Shown: positions 42,874-52,439 of the stretch, piece after piece
How the letters are laid out: every line of letters begins with the position of its first letter
How positions within the stretch are numbered: the stretch's first letter is position 1
Assembly: GCF_000328625.1 (NCBI RefSeq)
Contig: NC_019978.1
Location: 434,001-498,000 of the forward strand
DNA: 64,000 bases
Direction of reading: 5' to 3'
Origin: Halobacteroides halobius DSM 5150
GTDB lineage: Bacteria; Bacillota; Halanaerobiia; Halobacteroidales; Halobacteroidaceae
Notes under the pieces: model-generated
What the model was told of the DNA's origin: nothing
Seen by the model: only the letters and a program-made list of their open reading frames with translations
The model's database searches: none
Made by a program: the position numbers and the translations under genes

Positions 42874-45800
42874 ATGAAAAAGAAAATTTTAATATTTATC
42901 TTATTATTTTGGGTAGTTAGTTTGCCAGTATATTCTTTTAGCAATGGTCCAATTGTTAAACAAAAGGCATCAGAGGAGAAATATTCTCATTTGCAAGTAT
43001 CATCACCTGATTGGCGAGATCAAGTTATTTATTTTATATTAACAGACAGATTTAATGATGGAAATCCTGATAATAATAACCAAGGAGTTGGAGAATATAA
43101 TCCTAACCATAAGGATTTTTATAGCGGAGGAGATTTACAAGGGATTATAGATAAAATTAATTATATAAAAAACCTAGGAGCAACAGCAATTTGGATTACT
43201 CCTCCTGTAGCTAATCAATGGTGGGATCCTTGGGTACAAGTAACAGGTTATCACGGTTATTGGGGACGGCATTTCAAGAAGGTAGATGAACATTATGGTA
43301 CATTAGATACTTACAAAAAATTATCAAATATTTTGCATAAGAATGGAATGTATTTGATTCAAGATATAGTTCCTAACCATACAGGAAACTTCTTTACTTA
43401 TAAGGATGATAAATATAATCCTTATAAGCCAGGTGAGAATTTCATATTAAATAAGAAGTCAGAACCTGTTAGTAAGCCAGTTCAATATCCATTTAATATG
43501 AATAATTATAATAATCAGAAAGATCGCAAGGCTAATATATACCACTGGACGCCTAAGATTAAGGATTACAAGAACAAAAAGCAGGAAAAAAATTATCAAA
43601 TTAGTGATCTTGATGATTTAAATACAAGTAATCCAGCAGTTAGAGATGCATTAAGAGATTCTTATGGATACTGGATAGAGGAAGTAGGAGTAGATGGATT
43701 TAGGGTAGATACAGTTAAATTTATTGAACATGAGTTTTGGAATGACTTCTTTTATGCTGATGATGCTGAAGCACCAGGTATTATGAAAGTAGCTAAGAAG
43801 AATAAAAAAGATGATTTCTTAGCCTTTGGAGAAGTATTCGAAGCTTCTGATCCTTTAAGTAAAGAAGGAGATAAAAAGGTAACTAGGTATTTAGGTACTA
43901 AAGATAAGCCAGAGTTACCAGCTGTCTTAAACTTTCCTTTACATGTAACATTAAGAAGGGTTTTTGCTCAAGGAAGGCCAACGCATCATTTGAGTTATAG
44001 ACTAAATGTAACAATGAATGAATATAGAAATCCGTATATAACTCCATTGTTTATTGATAATCATGATGTAGCTAGATTTTTAGAAAAAGGTTCTCGTAAA
44101 GCTATGAAACAGTCTTTAATGTTTATGTTTACTATTCCAGGAATTCCGATTGTTTATTACGGGACAGAACAAGGATTTACTGAACAACGTGGTTCAATGT
44201 TTGCTGAAGGATTTGGTTCTGGTGGCAAAAATCACTTTAATCAACAGGCTAATTTATATCAGTATATTAAGAAGTTAGCAGAGACTAGAACTTCTAATAG
44301 GATATTAACTAGAGGTACAATTGATGTATTACAGGATAATCATTCTGGTTCAGGAGTCTTTGCATATAAGAGAGAATATAAAAAGAAGACGGCTTTAGTT
44401 CTCTTTAATACGGCAGACCATCCAGTATTAATGAGTAACCTTGGGACTGGATTGAAAGAAGGAACTAGGTTGAAGACGCTTGTACAGATGAATGAATCTG
44501 ATGAAGTTGTAGTCGGAGAGAATGGTGAAATTACTACGGAACTTGCACCTAGAGCCGGATTAGTATTATTATCCACAGAAAAGAAAAGGGATATTGCTAC
44601 GACTGATTCTAAAATAGATGTTCAAACAACAATTAATAATGAAACGTTTACTGATGATATTAAATTACAAGGTAAGGTAAAAGGTGATATTGAACAATTA
44701 CGAGTAGTAGTAGATGGAAATCTTGCACAAGCAACAGATGTAGTAGTCGGTGCAGATGGAAATTGGAATGTAAATCTACCAATTAAAGAGTTTGGATTAG
44801 GTAAGAATCAACACAGTTTAGCTGTTTATGCTGCAGATAAAGGTATTGTTTCAGAAAGGTTTACTTTTACTACTAAAGTAAGTAGCCAGAGTTCAAGTCT
44901 TATAGTTAAGGATCCAGCTGGTGATATCCACGGGCCAAAAGGAGAATATACTCTTCCACAAGATAAAAGCTTTGGTTCGCAAATGGATATCAGACAAGTA
45001 AAAGCAACTCTAGTAGGCGGTAACCTAAAATTAAACTTAAAGATGGCGGAGATAACTGACACTTGGAATCCAGATAATGGATTTGATCATGTAGTATTCA
45101 ATATATTTATAGATTTACCAAATGAATCAGGAGCTAAAGTACTACCAAGATTGAATGCTACTGCTCCAGAAGGATTCAAGTGGGATTATCAAGCATTTGT
45201 AGATGGTTGGAATAATGCTTATTATTCTGCTGAAAGAGCGACTAAAGATAAGTATGGTAAATCGATAATTCCAGCCCCAAAAGTAAAAGTAAATAAAAGT
45301 AAGAAGACGATAGAATTTAAGTTTAAATCTGACTCTTTTGCTGGTTTAGGTAATTTAGTGGGAGTGAAAGTCTATATAACAACTTGGGACTTTGATGGTT
45401 CGCAAGGTATCTTACGTCCATTAACTTCTAAAGGTGGCCCTTGGTCATTTGGAGGTGGAAATGGAGATACTGATCCACTAATTGCTGATGATACTAAGAT
45501 GATTACTATTGATTCTGTTGATTATAATAAGCAGGCAATTGATAAAGCTGAACAAGAAAAGTTAGAAGTAAATGGAGATATAGCATTAGAAGTTGGCGAC
45601 TCAATAGAGTTGACGGTCAATAAAGAAGGTGTTATTTGGAAGTCTAGTAATGAGGAAATAGCTAAGGTTACTACTAATGGCAAAGTTAAAGGTATTAAAC
45701 CAGGAAAAACCACTATTACAGTTAGTTTAAAAGGGGAAACAGTAATAAAGACAATAAAAGTTAAAGAAAAAGCAGAGATTAATCAAGCTTACTTATTGGG

Positions 45801-46116
45801 AACAGCAACTAGTTGGAAGTTTAATAAGTTCACTGCAATGAAGCAAGTAGCAGATGGAGTCTACGAAGCAAAGATTAAAGCACCAGCTCCAGTAAAGAAA
45901 GATTGGGTCCCAGAAGGGAAGAACCAAGCTTTTAAGATAGGAACTAATGGAGCTTGGCCAAGTGATGGTGGAGGTCCAGCCTTTATAGGAAAAGATGGTA
46001 AGTTGAAAGAAGATACAGGGATGGGTAATATCTACTTGAATCTAGAAGAAGGAACAGAGTATATAGTTAGAGTTAATTTAAAGGAGATGACTTATTCTAT
46101 AGAACAAGTAAAATAA
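42874..46116 (+). CDS. Large secreted multidomain alpha-amylase (GH13)
   Basis: The 1080-residue protein has a signal peptide (MKKKILIFILLFWVVSLPVY) and a GH13 catalytic domain from about residue 45 to 500. The catalytic residues are visible: Asp279 in GFRVDTVKF, Glu320 in AFGEVFEAS and Asp398 in FIDNHDVARF, with QDIVPNHTG for conserved region I. Later domains: an all-beta region (about 575-665), a glucodextranase/DOMON-like module (about 670-875; SSSLIVKDPAGDIHGPKGEY), a bacterial Ig-like Big2 domain (about 890-965; GVIWKSSNEEIAKVTTNGKV) and a C-terminal starch-binding-like domain (about 970-1080; AYLLGTATSWKFNKFTAMKQ). It probably degrades starch or glycogen outside the cell. An operator of LacI/CcpA type controls it. 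Confidence 0.93.
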   Translation: MKKKILIFILLFWVVSLPVYSFSNGPIVKQKASEEKYSHLQVSSPDWRDQVIYFILTDRFNDGNPDNNNQGVGEYNPNHKDFYSGGDLQGIIDKINYIKNLGATAIWITPPVANQWWDPWVQVTGYHGYWGRHFKKVDEHYGTLDTYKKLSNILHKNGMYLIQDIVPNHTGNFFTYKDDKYNPYKPGENFILNKKSEPVSKPVQYPFNMNNYNNQKDRKANIYHWTPKIKDYKNKKQEKNYQISDLDDLNTSNPAVRDALRDSYGYWIEEVGVDGFRVDTVKFIEHEFWNDFFYADDAEAPGIMKVAKKNKKDDFLAFGEVFEASDPLSKEGDKKVTRYLGTKDKPELPAVLNFPLHVTLRRVFAQGRPTHHLSYRLNVTMNEYRNPYITPLFIDNHDVARFLEKGSRKAMKQSLMFMFTIPGIPIVYYGTEQGFTEQRGSMFAEGFGSGGKNHFNQQANLYQYIKKLAETRTSNRILTRGTIDVLQDNHSGSGVFAYKREYKKKTALVLFNTADHPVLMSNLGTGLKEGTRLKTLVQMNESDEVVVGENGEITTELAPRAGLVLLSTEKKRDIATTDSKIDVQTTINNETFTDDIKLQGKVKGDIEQLRVVVDGNLAQATDVVVGADGNWNVNLPIKEFGLGKNQHSLAVYAADKGIVSERFTFTTKVSSQSSSLIVKDPAGDIHGPKGEYTLPQDKSFGSQMDIRQVKATLVGGNLKLNLKMAEITDTWNPDNGFDHVVFNIFIDLPNESGAKVLPRLNATAPEGFKWDYQAFVDGWNNAYYSAERATKDKYGKSIIPAPKVKVNKSKKTIEFKFKSDSFAGLGNLVGVKVYITTWDFDGSQGILRPLTSKGGPWSFGGGNGDTDPLIADDTKMITIDSVDYNKQAIDKAEQEKLEVNGDIALEVGDSIELTVNKEGVIWKSSNEEIAKVTTNGKVKGIKPGKTTITVSLKGETVIKTIKVKEKAEINQAYLLGTATSWKFNKFTAMKQVADGVYEAKIKAPAPVKKDWVPEGKNQAFKIGTNGAWPSDGGGPAFIGKDGKLKEDTGMGNIYLNLEEGTEYIVRVNLKEMTYSIEQVK

Positions 46117-46129
46117 TAATTAGTATCTT

Positions 46130-46161
46130 TCCTGGGGTTATAAGGCCTCAGGAGTTTTTTA
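46130..46161 (+). terminator. Terminator after the amylase gene
   Basis: CCTGGGG pairs with CCTCAGG around TTATAAGG, followed by AGTTTTTTA. Confidence 0.8.
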
Positions 46162-46410
46162 TTAGGTATTAATTGTATGGTGCATTTCGTGAATGAGATT
46201 TTCTATATTAAGTTTCCAATTTTGTAATTAGGGTTTAGGGACTATTTAAAAAATAGTTTTTATTTTGAATGATATTTAGAAAATGAAGGGAAAAGATATG
46301 ATTTGCGGAAAAAGGTATATGGGGATTTTAGATAGGTTATAATTAATCATACAGTTTTTTCTCGGACATGATATAATAAAAGAATATAAATTAAATTGGG
46401 GGAGAATATC

Positions 46411-46683
46411 ATGGCCAAACGTTATAATGATGAATTTAAAAAGAAAATTGTTAACCTTGTTAATAACGGTAAAAAGATAAGTGATATTATTAATGAATAT
46501 GGTATTGCAAGATCTACTGTCCATAAATGGAAAAAAGACTTTAATAATTCTGGTTCTTTTAAAGCTAAAGATAATAGAACTGATGAAGAAAAAGAACTAT
46601 TAAAATTACGTAAAGAAATTAAACAACTTAAGATGGAGAATGATATTTTAAAGCAAGCAGCGCTGATACTAGGACAAAAGTAG
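46411..46683 (+). CDS. IS3-family OrfA (DNA-binding)
   Basis: The ATG at 46411 (MAKRYNDEFKKKIVNLVNNG) begins 90 residues with a helix-turn-helix (KISDIINEYGIARSTVHKWK) and a leucine-zipper-like coiled coil (KLRKEIKQLKMENDILKQAA). This is the N-terminal half of an IS3 transposase. The frame ends at 46683, past the slippery site at 46647-46653, and OrfB lies in the -1 frame, so the functional transposase is made by frameshifting. Confidence 0.92.
   Translation: MAKRYNDEFKKKIVNLVNNGKKISDIINEYGIARSTVHKWKKDFNNSGSFKAKDNRTDEEKELLKLRKEIKQLKMENDILKQAALILGQK
46647..46653 (+). promoter_or_regulatory. Programmed -1 frameshift slippery heptamer of the IS3 element
   Basis: T TTA AAG (TTTAAAG) is aligned with the OrfA frame exactly as X XXY YYZ. 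After slippage the OrfB frame is open through to its end. No stem or pseudoknot was checked downstream. Confidence 0.75.
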
Positions 46684-47522
46684 CTGTTGTTAAGGCAAAT
46701 AAAGAGAAATACAGTATTAGCGCAATGTGCAAGGTGCTTAATATTTCAAGAAGTTCTGTTTATTACGAACCCAAGAAAAAGTCTTGTAATACCGAACTTG
46801 AAAATCTAATAATAACTATCTTTAAAAATAGTAGAAATAATTATGGGACTAGAAAAATCAAAAATAGACTAGATAAAAAAGGTTATAAAGTATCTCGAAG
46901 ACGAATATCTAAAATTATGAAAAAGTATGGTCTAGTCTCCAATTATACTGTTAAGCAGTATAAAGTTCATTCTCCAAAATGTAATGAAGAAAAAATAGAT
47001 AATATTGTTGATAGAGATTTCAATAAAAAGCAGGCCTTAGATGTTGTAGTTAGTGATTTAACCTATGTTAATGTTAATGGCAAATGGAATTATATATGCC
47101 TAATAATAGACCTGTTTAACCGTGAATTTATAGGTTGTGCTGCTGGTAAAAAGAAAGATGCTGAATTAGTAACTAAAGCCTTTTATAGTATTAAGAGACC
47201 AATTGATGAGATAAACATCTTGCATACTGACAGGGGTAATGAGTTTAAAAATAAAGCAATAGATCAGATTTTAAGTACATTCGATATTGAACGATCTTTA
47301 AGTAAAAAAGGTTGTCCTTATGACAATGCAGTAGCAGAAGCCGCCTTTAAAGTAGTTAAAACTGAATTTGTATTTAATAGAAAATTTAACAGTTTTGAAG
47401 AATTAGAATATGAGCTCTTTGATTATGTTAACTGGTATAATAACCACCGAATTCACGGGTCACTTGATTATCTTACACCTGTTGAATATAGGTATTTAAT
47501 GTCCGAGAAAAAAGTGGCCTAA
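46654..47522 (+). CDS. IS3-family OrfB transposase (DDE)
   Basis: The -1 frame is open from just after the slippery site; the first ATG is at 46725. It has an IS3-type HTH_21 part (RNNYGTRKIKNRLDKKGYKV) and an integrase core: VVSDLTYVNVNGKWNYICLI (Asp), LHTDRGNEFKNKA (Asp) and YDNAVAEAAFKVVKTEF (Glu). It is followed by NWYNNHRIHGSLDYLTPVEY, the standard end. It is probably made as an OrfAB fusion by the -1 shift. Confidence 0.92.
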
Positions 47523-47641
47523 AAAGTGTTGACAATCCAGTTATTAAAAAACAAGCTAAGAGTATAGAGAAAAGCTTTAAGGACTTTTTATTAAATATCA
47601 GAGGGATAATGAAGGAATTATTTGAGAGATAAAATTATGCA

Positions 47642-47957
47642 ATGCCTACAATAGATTATTATAATCAAAATGCAAGTAAATTTTATAAAAATACAGTTTT
47701 TGATGAAAATTGAAGAGATTTTTAAAAAGCTTATTAGGGCTTTAGTTAAGGATGGAGTAATCTATATTTACTTTAAATATGGTAATCGAGAAGTTTATAG
47801 AAATGTTAGATTATTTAACTAGTATGATGAAGATTCTTTTATGAAACTAAAGAATAAGTTTGTTGAATTAGAAGTAGTTAAGATGTGGAAGACTGCTGAT
47901 GTTAGGGAAAATCGAGAGGATGAATACTGACTTAATGTATTGATGAAAAAGAGTTAA
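47642..47957 (+). pseudogene. SAM-dependent methyltransferase with internal deletion
   Basis: The start (MPTIDYYNQNASKFYKNTVF) resembles the opening of small class I methyltransferases. After a TGA at 47711-47713 only the C-terminal part remains, and it carries stops: a segment with ALVKDGVIYIYFKYGNREVY, then KLKNKFVELEVVKMWKTADV and LNVLMKKS. The SAM-binding middle (LDAGCGSG in relatives) is missing. Stops at 47821 and 47928 interrupt the C-terminal part. Non-functional. A 34-residue open stretch just upstream (KSIEKSFKDFLLNIRGIMKE) belongs to something I cannot identify. Confidence 0.65.
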
Positions 47958-48446
47958 ATAACGGGCCAACTCCCTAACAACCAACAGATACATTACTATA
48001 AAAAGCAATAGTCATGTATCCCAATAGATGGTAGTTTCTATTATATTTCCAAAAAGGTGGGGAGTTACAACCTGCTAAAAATTGGCAAGAAGCGGTAGCT
48101 CTCCCCCCTTTTTTCTCTAATCGTCGTTGCAGCTAAAAGTTGCCTAGTACTAATGAAACGTTGTGAATATGAGATTATCAAAAATTCGTGAGTACACGTC
48201 AATAATAATCTAGAGTTAACGATATTTAGATTTAAATGAAAAAAATAATATAAAAATTAGAGGAATATAAAATAATTGTGATTTATTTTTATTATTTTCC
48301 GGATTAAACCGGAAACTATTGTCGCGTTTAAAGACTATGATTGCAAGTAGTTTTATGTTATTATATATATGTAGTCAAGAGAGATAGTTAGTTAATTTCC
48401 ACAATTGATTTAAAATTTAATTTAGAAGCATAAGGTGGTATACATA
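47958..48446. other. Gene-free region between the methyltransferase remnant and the PTS locus
   Basis: No gene is visible. Bases near 47979-48030 (ACCAACAGATACATTACTAT, then CAATAG) resemble the trailing end of the IS3 relic at 53280-53320, so this may be an IS scar. GC-rich bases near 48058-48112 include GGGGAG and CTCCCC arms with T's and could terminate transcription. The part after 48240 is the PTS promoter region. Confidence 0.5.
48296..48315. promoter_or_regulatory. Inverted repeat upstream of the PRD regulator gene
   Basis: TTTCCGG, six bases, CCGGAAA: a perfect 7-bp inverted repeat about 130 bases before the regulator start. It could be an operator for the PRD activator. No clear promoter was fixed. 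Confidence 0.45.
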
Positions 48447-50447
48447 ATGAACTTACCTAATAAAAGAAGTGGAAAAATATTAAGGATCCTATTAAACAAT
48501 CAAAAACCTATAATTATTAAAAAGTTAGCTAAAGAATTTGATGTTTCTGCTCGAACAATTAGGAGTGATTTAAAAAAACTTGAAGAGTGGTTAGAGTTAA
48601 GAAATATCACTTTGATAAAGAAACCAAGAGTAGGAGTTTGGATAGAGTGTGATAGTGTTGAAAAAACAGAATTAGAAAGGCAATTATTTAAAGCGCAAAA
48701 AAATAATGATCTACTATCTCCTTCTAGAAGGCAGAAATATATTCTAAAGTGTTTATTAGAAACTGATAAACAATATACTATGAAACTATTAGCTGAAGAA
48801 CTATATGTAAGTCGATCTACTATCTATAAGGATTTAAAAAAAGTTGAAACCTGGTTATCTAAATATGGTTTAATTTTAGAAAGAAAAAGAAATTGTGGGA
48901 TTAAAGTTAGAGGGGATGAAAAAAAATGGCGTAAAGCAGTAGCAGATTTATTAGCTGAGCTTAAAGGAGACCAGGAACTTAAAAAAATATTAGAAAAAGA
49001 GACTAGTTTAGAACCAGATAGTAGGATTGACACCAAAACTTATCAACAGTTAAAATCTTTATTTGGAGATATAGACTTCCGTAATATTGAGAAAATTCTG
49101 AAAGAAGCTGAGAATGAATTAGGATTTTTATTTACTGATGAGGCTTTTGCTGGGTTAGTAATTCATATAGCTATTAGTATTGAAAGACTAGAACAAGGTA
49201 AAGATATAAAAATGGATCAGGAACAATTAAATAATTTAAAGGCTAAAGAAGAATTTAAAGTGGCAGAGTATATTACTACTAAATTAGAGAATATATTAAA
49301 GATAAAAATTCCTAAAGATGAAGTTGGTTATATTTCTCTTCATATTTTAGGTGCTAAATTACAACAAAACATTCAAACTAAAAGTGTAACTGATGTTTTA
49401 GAAAATACTGATTCTAAAATAGTTAAAGTAGCTAAAGAAGTTATTAATTTAGCAGCCGAAGTATTAGAAGTTGAGTTTCAAGATGATAAACAACTATTAG
49501 TGGGATTAGTATTACATCTAAGGCCTGCTATTAATCGCTTAAAGTATGGAATGAGTTTACGAAATCCTTTATTAGATAGAATTAAAGAGGATTATCCTAG
49601 TGTTTTTGGAGCTGCGTGGGCTAGTAGCATAATCTTTGAAAAACATTTAGGAATTAAAGTTAATGAAGAAGAGGTAGGTTATATTGCTTTACATTTAGGT
49701 GCGGCTTTAGAAAGAATAAATAAAAAGATAAAGGCGGTTATTGTGTGTAGTAGTGGAATTGGCACTTCGCAGTTAATAGCCAGTAGATTAGCTAAAAGAT
49801 TATCTGGAATAGAAATTATGGATTTGATGGCAGCTCATAAATTAAAAAATAAAAATTTAGAAGAAATAGATGTCATTATTAGTACAATTCCATTAAATGA
49901 TTTAGAACAACCAGTAATTCAGGTAAGTCCTTTAGTAACAGAAAATGATATTAATTTAGTAAAGCAAAAGACTAATTATATTTTACAAGATAAAGAAGCT
50001 GAGAAGTTAGAATTGGATTTAGAACTGAATAAAATTCACCAATTATTAAACCAAAATTTAATATTTGTAAATTTAGATGTTGAGAGTAAAGAAGAAATTA
50101 TCAAATTTCTAAGTCAGCAATTATTAGATAGAAATAGTATTAAAGAAGATTTTATTGAATCAGCTTTAGATAGAGAGAAGATAACTTCTACTGGAGTAGG
50201 TAATAAGGTTGCTATTCCTCATGGCAAAGAAGATTATGTGTTAGAGTCTAAAATAGCAATAGCAACTTTAGAAAATCCAATCAAGTGGGGAGCTGAATCT
50301 GTAAATATTGTTTTTCTGTTAGCTCTTAAAAATAAAGAATCTAAGGTGTTTTTTAAGCACTTTCATAAGATTCTTGATAATCCAAAAGCAATCAAGAAAT
50401 TAGAAGAATCTACAACTAAGGAAAATATAATAAAGTCTATTTTATAA
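48447..50447 (+). CDS. PTS-controlled PRD transcriptional activator (ManR/MtlR type)
   Basis: The ATG at 48447 is eight bases after AAGGTGG. The 666-residue protein has two HTH domains (about 5-60, VSARTIRSDLKKLEEW; about 85-140, VSRSTIYKDLKKVETW), two PRD domains with conserved His (about 215-300, FAGLVIHIAISIE; about 320-410, LVLHLRP and GYIALHLGAALER), an EIIB-like domain with VCSSGIGTSQ (Cys434) and an EIIA domain with IPHGKED (His592). Such activators are phosphorylated by PTS proteins on PRD His and the EIIA/EIIB sites, so they respond to sugar and carbon status. It lies 14 bases before the PTS genes it presumably controls. Confidence 0.92.
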   Translation: MNLPNKRSGKILRILLNNQKPIIIKKLAKEFDVSARTIRSDLKKLEEWLELRNITLIKKPRVGVWIECDSVEKTELERQLFKAQKNNDLLSPSRRQKYILKCLLETDKQYTMKLLAEELYVSRSTIYKDLKKVETWLSKYGLILERKRNCGIKVRGDEKKWRKAVADLLAELKGDQELKKILEKETSLEPDSRIDTKTYQQLKSLFGDIDFRNIEKILKEAENELGFLFTDEAFAGLVIHIAISIERLEQGKDIKMDQEQLNNLKAKEEFKVAEYITTKLENILKIKIPKDEVGYISLHILGAKLQQNIQTKSVTDVLENTDSKIVKVAKEVINLAAEVLEVEFQDDKQLLVGLVLHLRPAINRLKYGMSLRNPLLDRIKEDYPSVFGAAWASSIIFEKHLGIKVNEEEVGYIALHLGAALERINKKIKAVIVCSSGIGTSQLIASRLAKRLSGIEIMDLMAAHKLKNKNLEEIDVIISTIPLNDLEQPVIQVSPLVTENDINLVKQKTNYILQDKEAEKLELDLELNKIHQLLNQNLIFVNLDVESKEEIIKFLSQQLLDRNSIKEDFIESALDREKITSTGVGNKVAIPHGKEDYVLESKIAIATLENPIKWGAESVNIVFLLALKNKESKVFFKHFHKILDNPKAIKKLEESTTKENIIKSIL

Positions 50448-50461
50448 AAGGAGTGAGTTAG

Positions 50462-50911
50462 ATGAATGATTTAATTAATGAAGAATTAATCAGTTTAGAT
50501 GTAGTTAAGGGGGATAAACAAGAAATAATTAAGTCATTAGCAAGCTTAATTGATAAAAGTGGAAGATTAGAATCATTAGATAAATACTATGATAGTTTAC
50601 TCACTAGGGAGGAAAAATCTAGTACTGGAATTGGAAATCAAATAGCTATTCCTCATGGTAAATCTAGTAGTGTTAAAGAACCAACTGTAGCTTTTGCTAG
50701 ATTAAAAGAAGGAGTTGATTGGGAGGCAATTGATGACCAATCAGTAAAATTAATCTTTTTATTAGCTATTCCTGAAGAAAGTAAGTCAGATGATCATTTG
50801 AAGATTCTAGCTACTTTATCTCGTAATTTATTAAATGATGGTTTTAAAGAAGAATTATTAAATGTTCAAACTAAAGAAGAAGTTAATAAAATTTTAACTC
50901 AAATGTTTTAA
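50462..50911 (+). CDS. PTS EIIA component, fructose/mannitol type
   Basis: The 149-residue protein has the EIIA(Fru) phosphorylation site in STGIGNQIAIPHGKSSSV (His65). It is phosphorylated by HPr and passes the phosphate to EIIB. Length and motif match stand-alone EIIA(Fru/Mtl) proteins. It starts behind GGAGTGA and is followed by EIIB 27 bases later. Confidence 0.93.
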   Translation: MNDLINEELISLDVVKGDKQEIIKSLASLIDKSGRLESLDKYYDSLLTREEKSSTGIGNQIAIPHGKSSSVKEPTVAFARLKEGVDWEAIDDQSVKLIFLLAIPEESKSDDHLKILATLSRNLLNDGFKEELLNVQTKEEVNKILTQMF

Positions 50912-50938
50912 TAATAAAATTAATAAGGAGTGATGATA

Positions 50939-51250
50939 ATGAAAATAGTTGCAGTAACAGCTTGTCCTACTGGAGTAGCTCATACTTATTTAGCAGCAGA
51001 ATCTTTAGAAAAGAGTGCAGAAGAAAGGGGAGTAGAGATTAAGGTGGAAACCCAAGGATCAGTTGGAATAGAAAATAAAATCACTAAAGAAGAAGTAGCA
51101 GAAGCTACAGCAGTTATTATAGCTGCAGATATTAATATTTCTAAGCCAGAAAGATTTAAAGGAAAGCCTAAGTTAAAGCTTGAAGTTCAAAAAGCAATTA
51201 AACATTCAAATCAAATCATAGATAAGATAATTAAAAACTTTAGAGAATAA
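50939..51250 (+). CDS. PTS EIIB component, fructose type
   Basis: AAGGAG fits the ATG at 50939, eight bases away (MKIVAVTACPTGVAHTYLAA); the closer GTG and ATG are too near. The 103-residue protein has the conserved Cys9 in TACPTGVAHT, which takes phosphate from EIIA and gives it to the sugar. The ETQGSVGIENKI segment is also diagnostic for the fructose family. It lies between EIIA and EIIC. Confidence 0.94.
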   Translation: MKIVAVTACPTGVAHTYLAAESLEKSAEERGVEIKVETQGSVGIENKITKEEVAEATAVIIAADINISKPERFKGKPKLKLEVQKAIKHSNQIIDKIIKNFRE

Positions 51251-51281
51251 TCAAAAACTTATAAATTAGGAGGGATAGTTT

Positions 51282-52355
51282 ATGAAGGAAAAGTTAAAAG
51301 AAATTAGAGGTCATTTGATGACTGGTGTAAGTCACATGATTCCTTTTGTAGTTGCTGGTGGTGTATTAATTGCTTTTGCAATTATGTTAAGTGGTGTTGA
51401 GGCTGGTAAGGGAGCGAATGTAACTAATCCGGCTCTTAAAAATTTATTGGATTTAGGGGTAGCAGGATTTACAATGATGGTTCCAGTTTTAGCAGGTTAT
51501 ATTGCTTATTCAATTGCTGATCGTCCAGGATTAGCTCCAGGTATGATTGGAGGTTATTTAGCAGGACAGATTGGAGCAGGATTTTTAGGTGGTATTGTTG
51601 CTGGTATCATTGCTGGTTATGTTGCTAATTGGATTAAAAATTGGTCTGTGCCAGAAGTTTTAAAACCTGTAATGCCTATTTTTGTGATTCCGTTATTATC
51701 TACAATTATTGTTGGTAGTTTGATGCAGTATGTAATAGGAGCTCCTATTAGTAACTTTATGACTGGTCTTAAAGGTTGGTTACAAGCTATGAGTAATGGA
51801 AGCCAAGTAATATTTGGGATTATCTTAGGAGCTATGATTGCCTTTGATATGGGTGGGCCAATAAATAAAACAGCTTTCTTATTTGGTACAGGATTAATTG
51901 AACAAGGTGTATATACGGTAATGGGGCCTATTGCTGCAGCAATTTGTATTCCACCATTAGGTATGGCTTTAGCAACTACACTAGCACCTAATAAATATAC
52001 GGAACAAGAAAGACAAGCAGGTAAAGGAGCTTTCTTTATGGGATTGATAGGAATTACTGAAGGAGCAATTCCTTTTGCAGCAGCTGATCCAATTAAAGTT
52101 ATTCCTTCTATCGTCACAGGTTCTGCTGTAGGTTCAGTAATAGCTATGTTAAGTGGAGTAGGAGACCATGCTCCTCATGGAGGTTTAATTGTATTGCCAG
52201 TAGTAGATAATAGATTAATGTTTGTTGTGGCAATTGCTGTTGGAGTAGCAATTACTGCTGTAATGGTAAATGCTTTAAAATCAGAGGTAGAAGAAGAAAT
52301 AGTTGAAGAAGAGTCAGCAGAGGAAGAGCTTGATTTAGAATTTGATATGAGTTAA
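51282..52355 (+). CDS. PTS EIIC sugar permease, fructose/mannose (ManP-like) type
   Basis: The 357-residue membrane protein has about nine or ten helices and fructose-EIIC signatures: HLMTGVSHMIPFVVAGGVLI near the start, DRPGLAPGMIGGYLA, AFDMGGPINKTAFLFG, and GITEGAIPFAAADP around residue 250. GDHAPHGGLIV is near the end, and the acidic C-terminal tail is unusual (many Glu). The gene order with a PRD regulator and a downstream isomerase remnant resembles manR-manP-manA. Substrate: fructose or mannose, with mannose favoured by context only. Confidence 0.9.
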   Translation: MKEKLKEIRGHLMTGVSHMIPFVVAGGVLIAFAIMLSGVEAGKGANVTNPALKNLLDLGVAGFTMMVPVLAGYIAYSIADRPGLAPGMIGGYLAGQIGAGFLGGIVAGIIAGYVANWIKNWSVPEVLKPVMPIFVIPLLSTIIVGSLMQYVIGAPISNFMTGLKGWLQAMSNGSQVIFGIILGAMIAFDMGGPINKTAFLFGTGLIEQGVYTVMGPIAAAICIPPLGMALATTLAPNKYTEQERQAGKGAFFMGLIGITEGAIPFAAADPIKVIPSIVTGSAVGSVIAMLSGVGDHAPHGGLIVLPVVDNRLMFVVAIAVGVAITAVMVNALKSEVEEEIVEEESAEEELDLEFDMS

Positions 52356-52377
52356 TTTGATAAGAAGATAATATCTT

Positions 52378-52411
52378 AACCTCTTGGGGTGGCCCTAAGA
52401 GGTTATTTTAT
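52378..52411 (+). terminator. Terminator after the PTS operon
   Basis: AACCTCTT pairs with AAGAGGTT, with an inner GGG/CCC pairing, then ATTTTAT. Confidence 0.75.
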
Positions 52412-52439
52412 ATAAAATCAAATAATGTTGTAGAGAGGA

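Larger units (their letters stand above)
46355..47513 (+). mobile_element. IS3-family insertion sequence with intact genes
   Basis: A perfect 15-bp inverted repeat TTTTTTCTCGGACAT (46355-46369) and ATGTCCGAGAAAAAA (47499-47513) bounds the two genes; the right copy overlaps the end of OrfB. Exact termini and a target duplication could not be fixed. Both reading frames are intact and the -1 frameshift signal is present, so it may be active. Confidence 0.8.
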
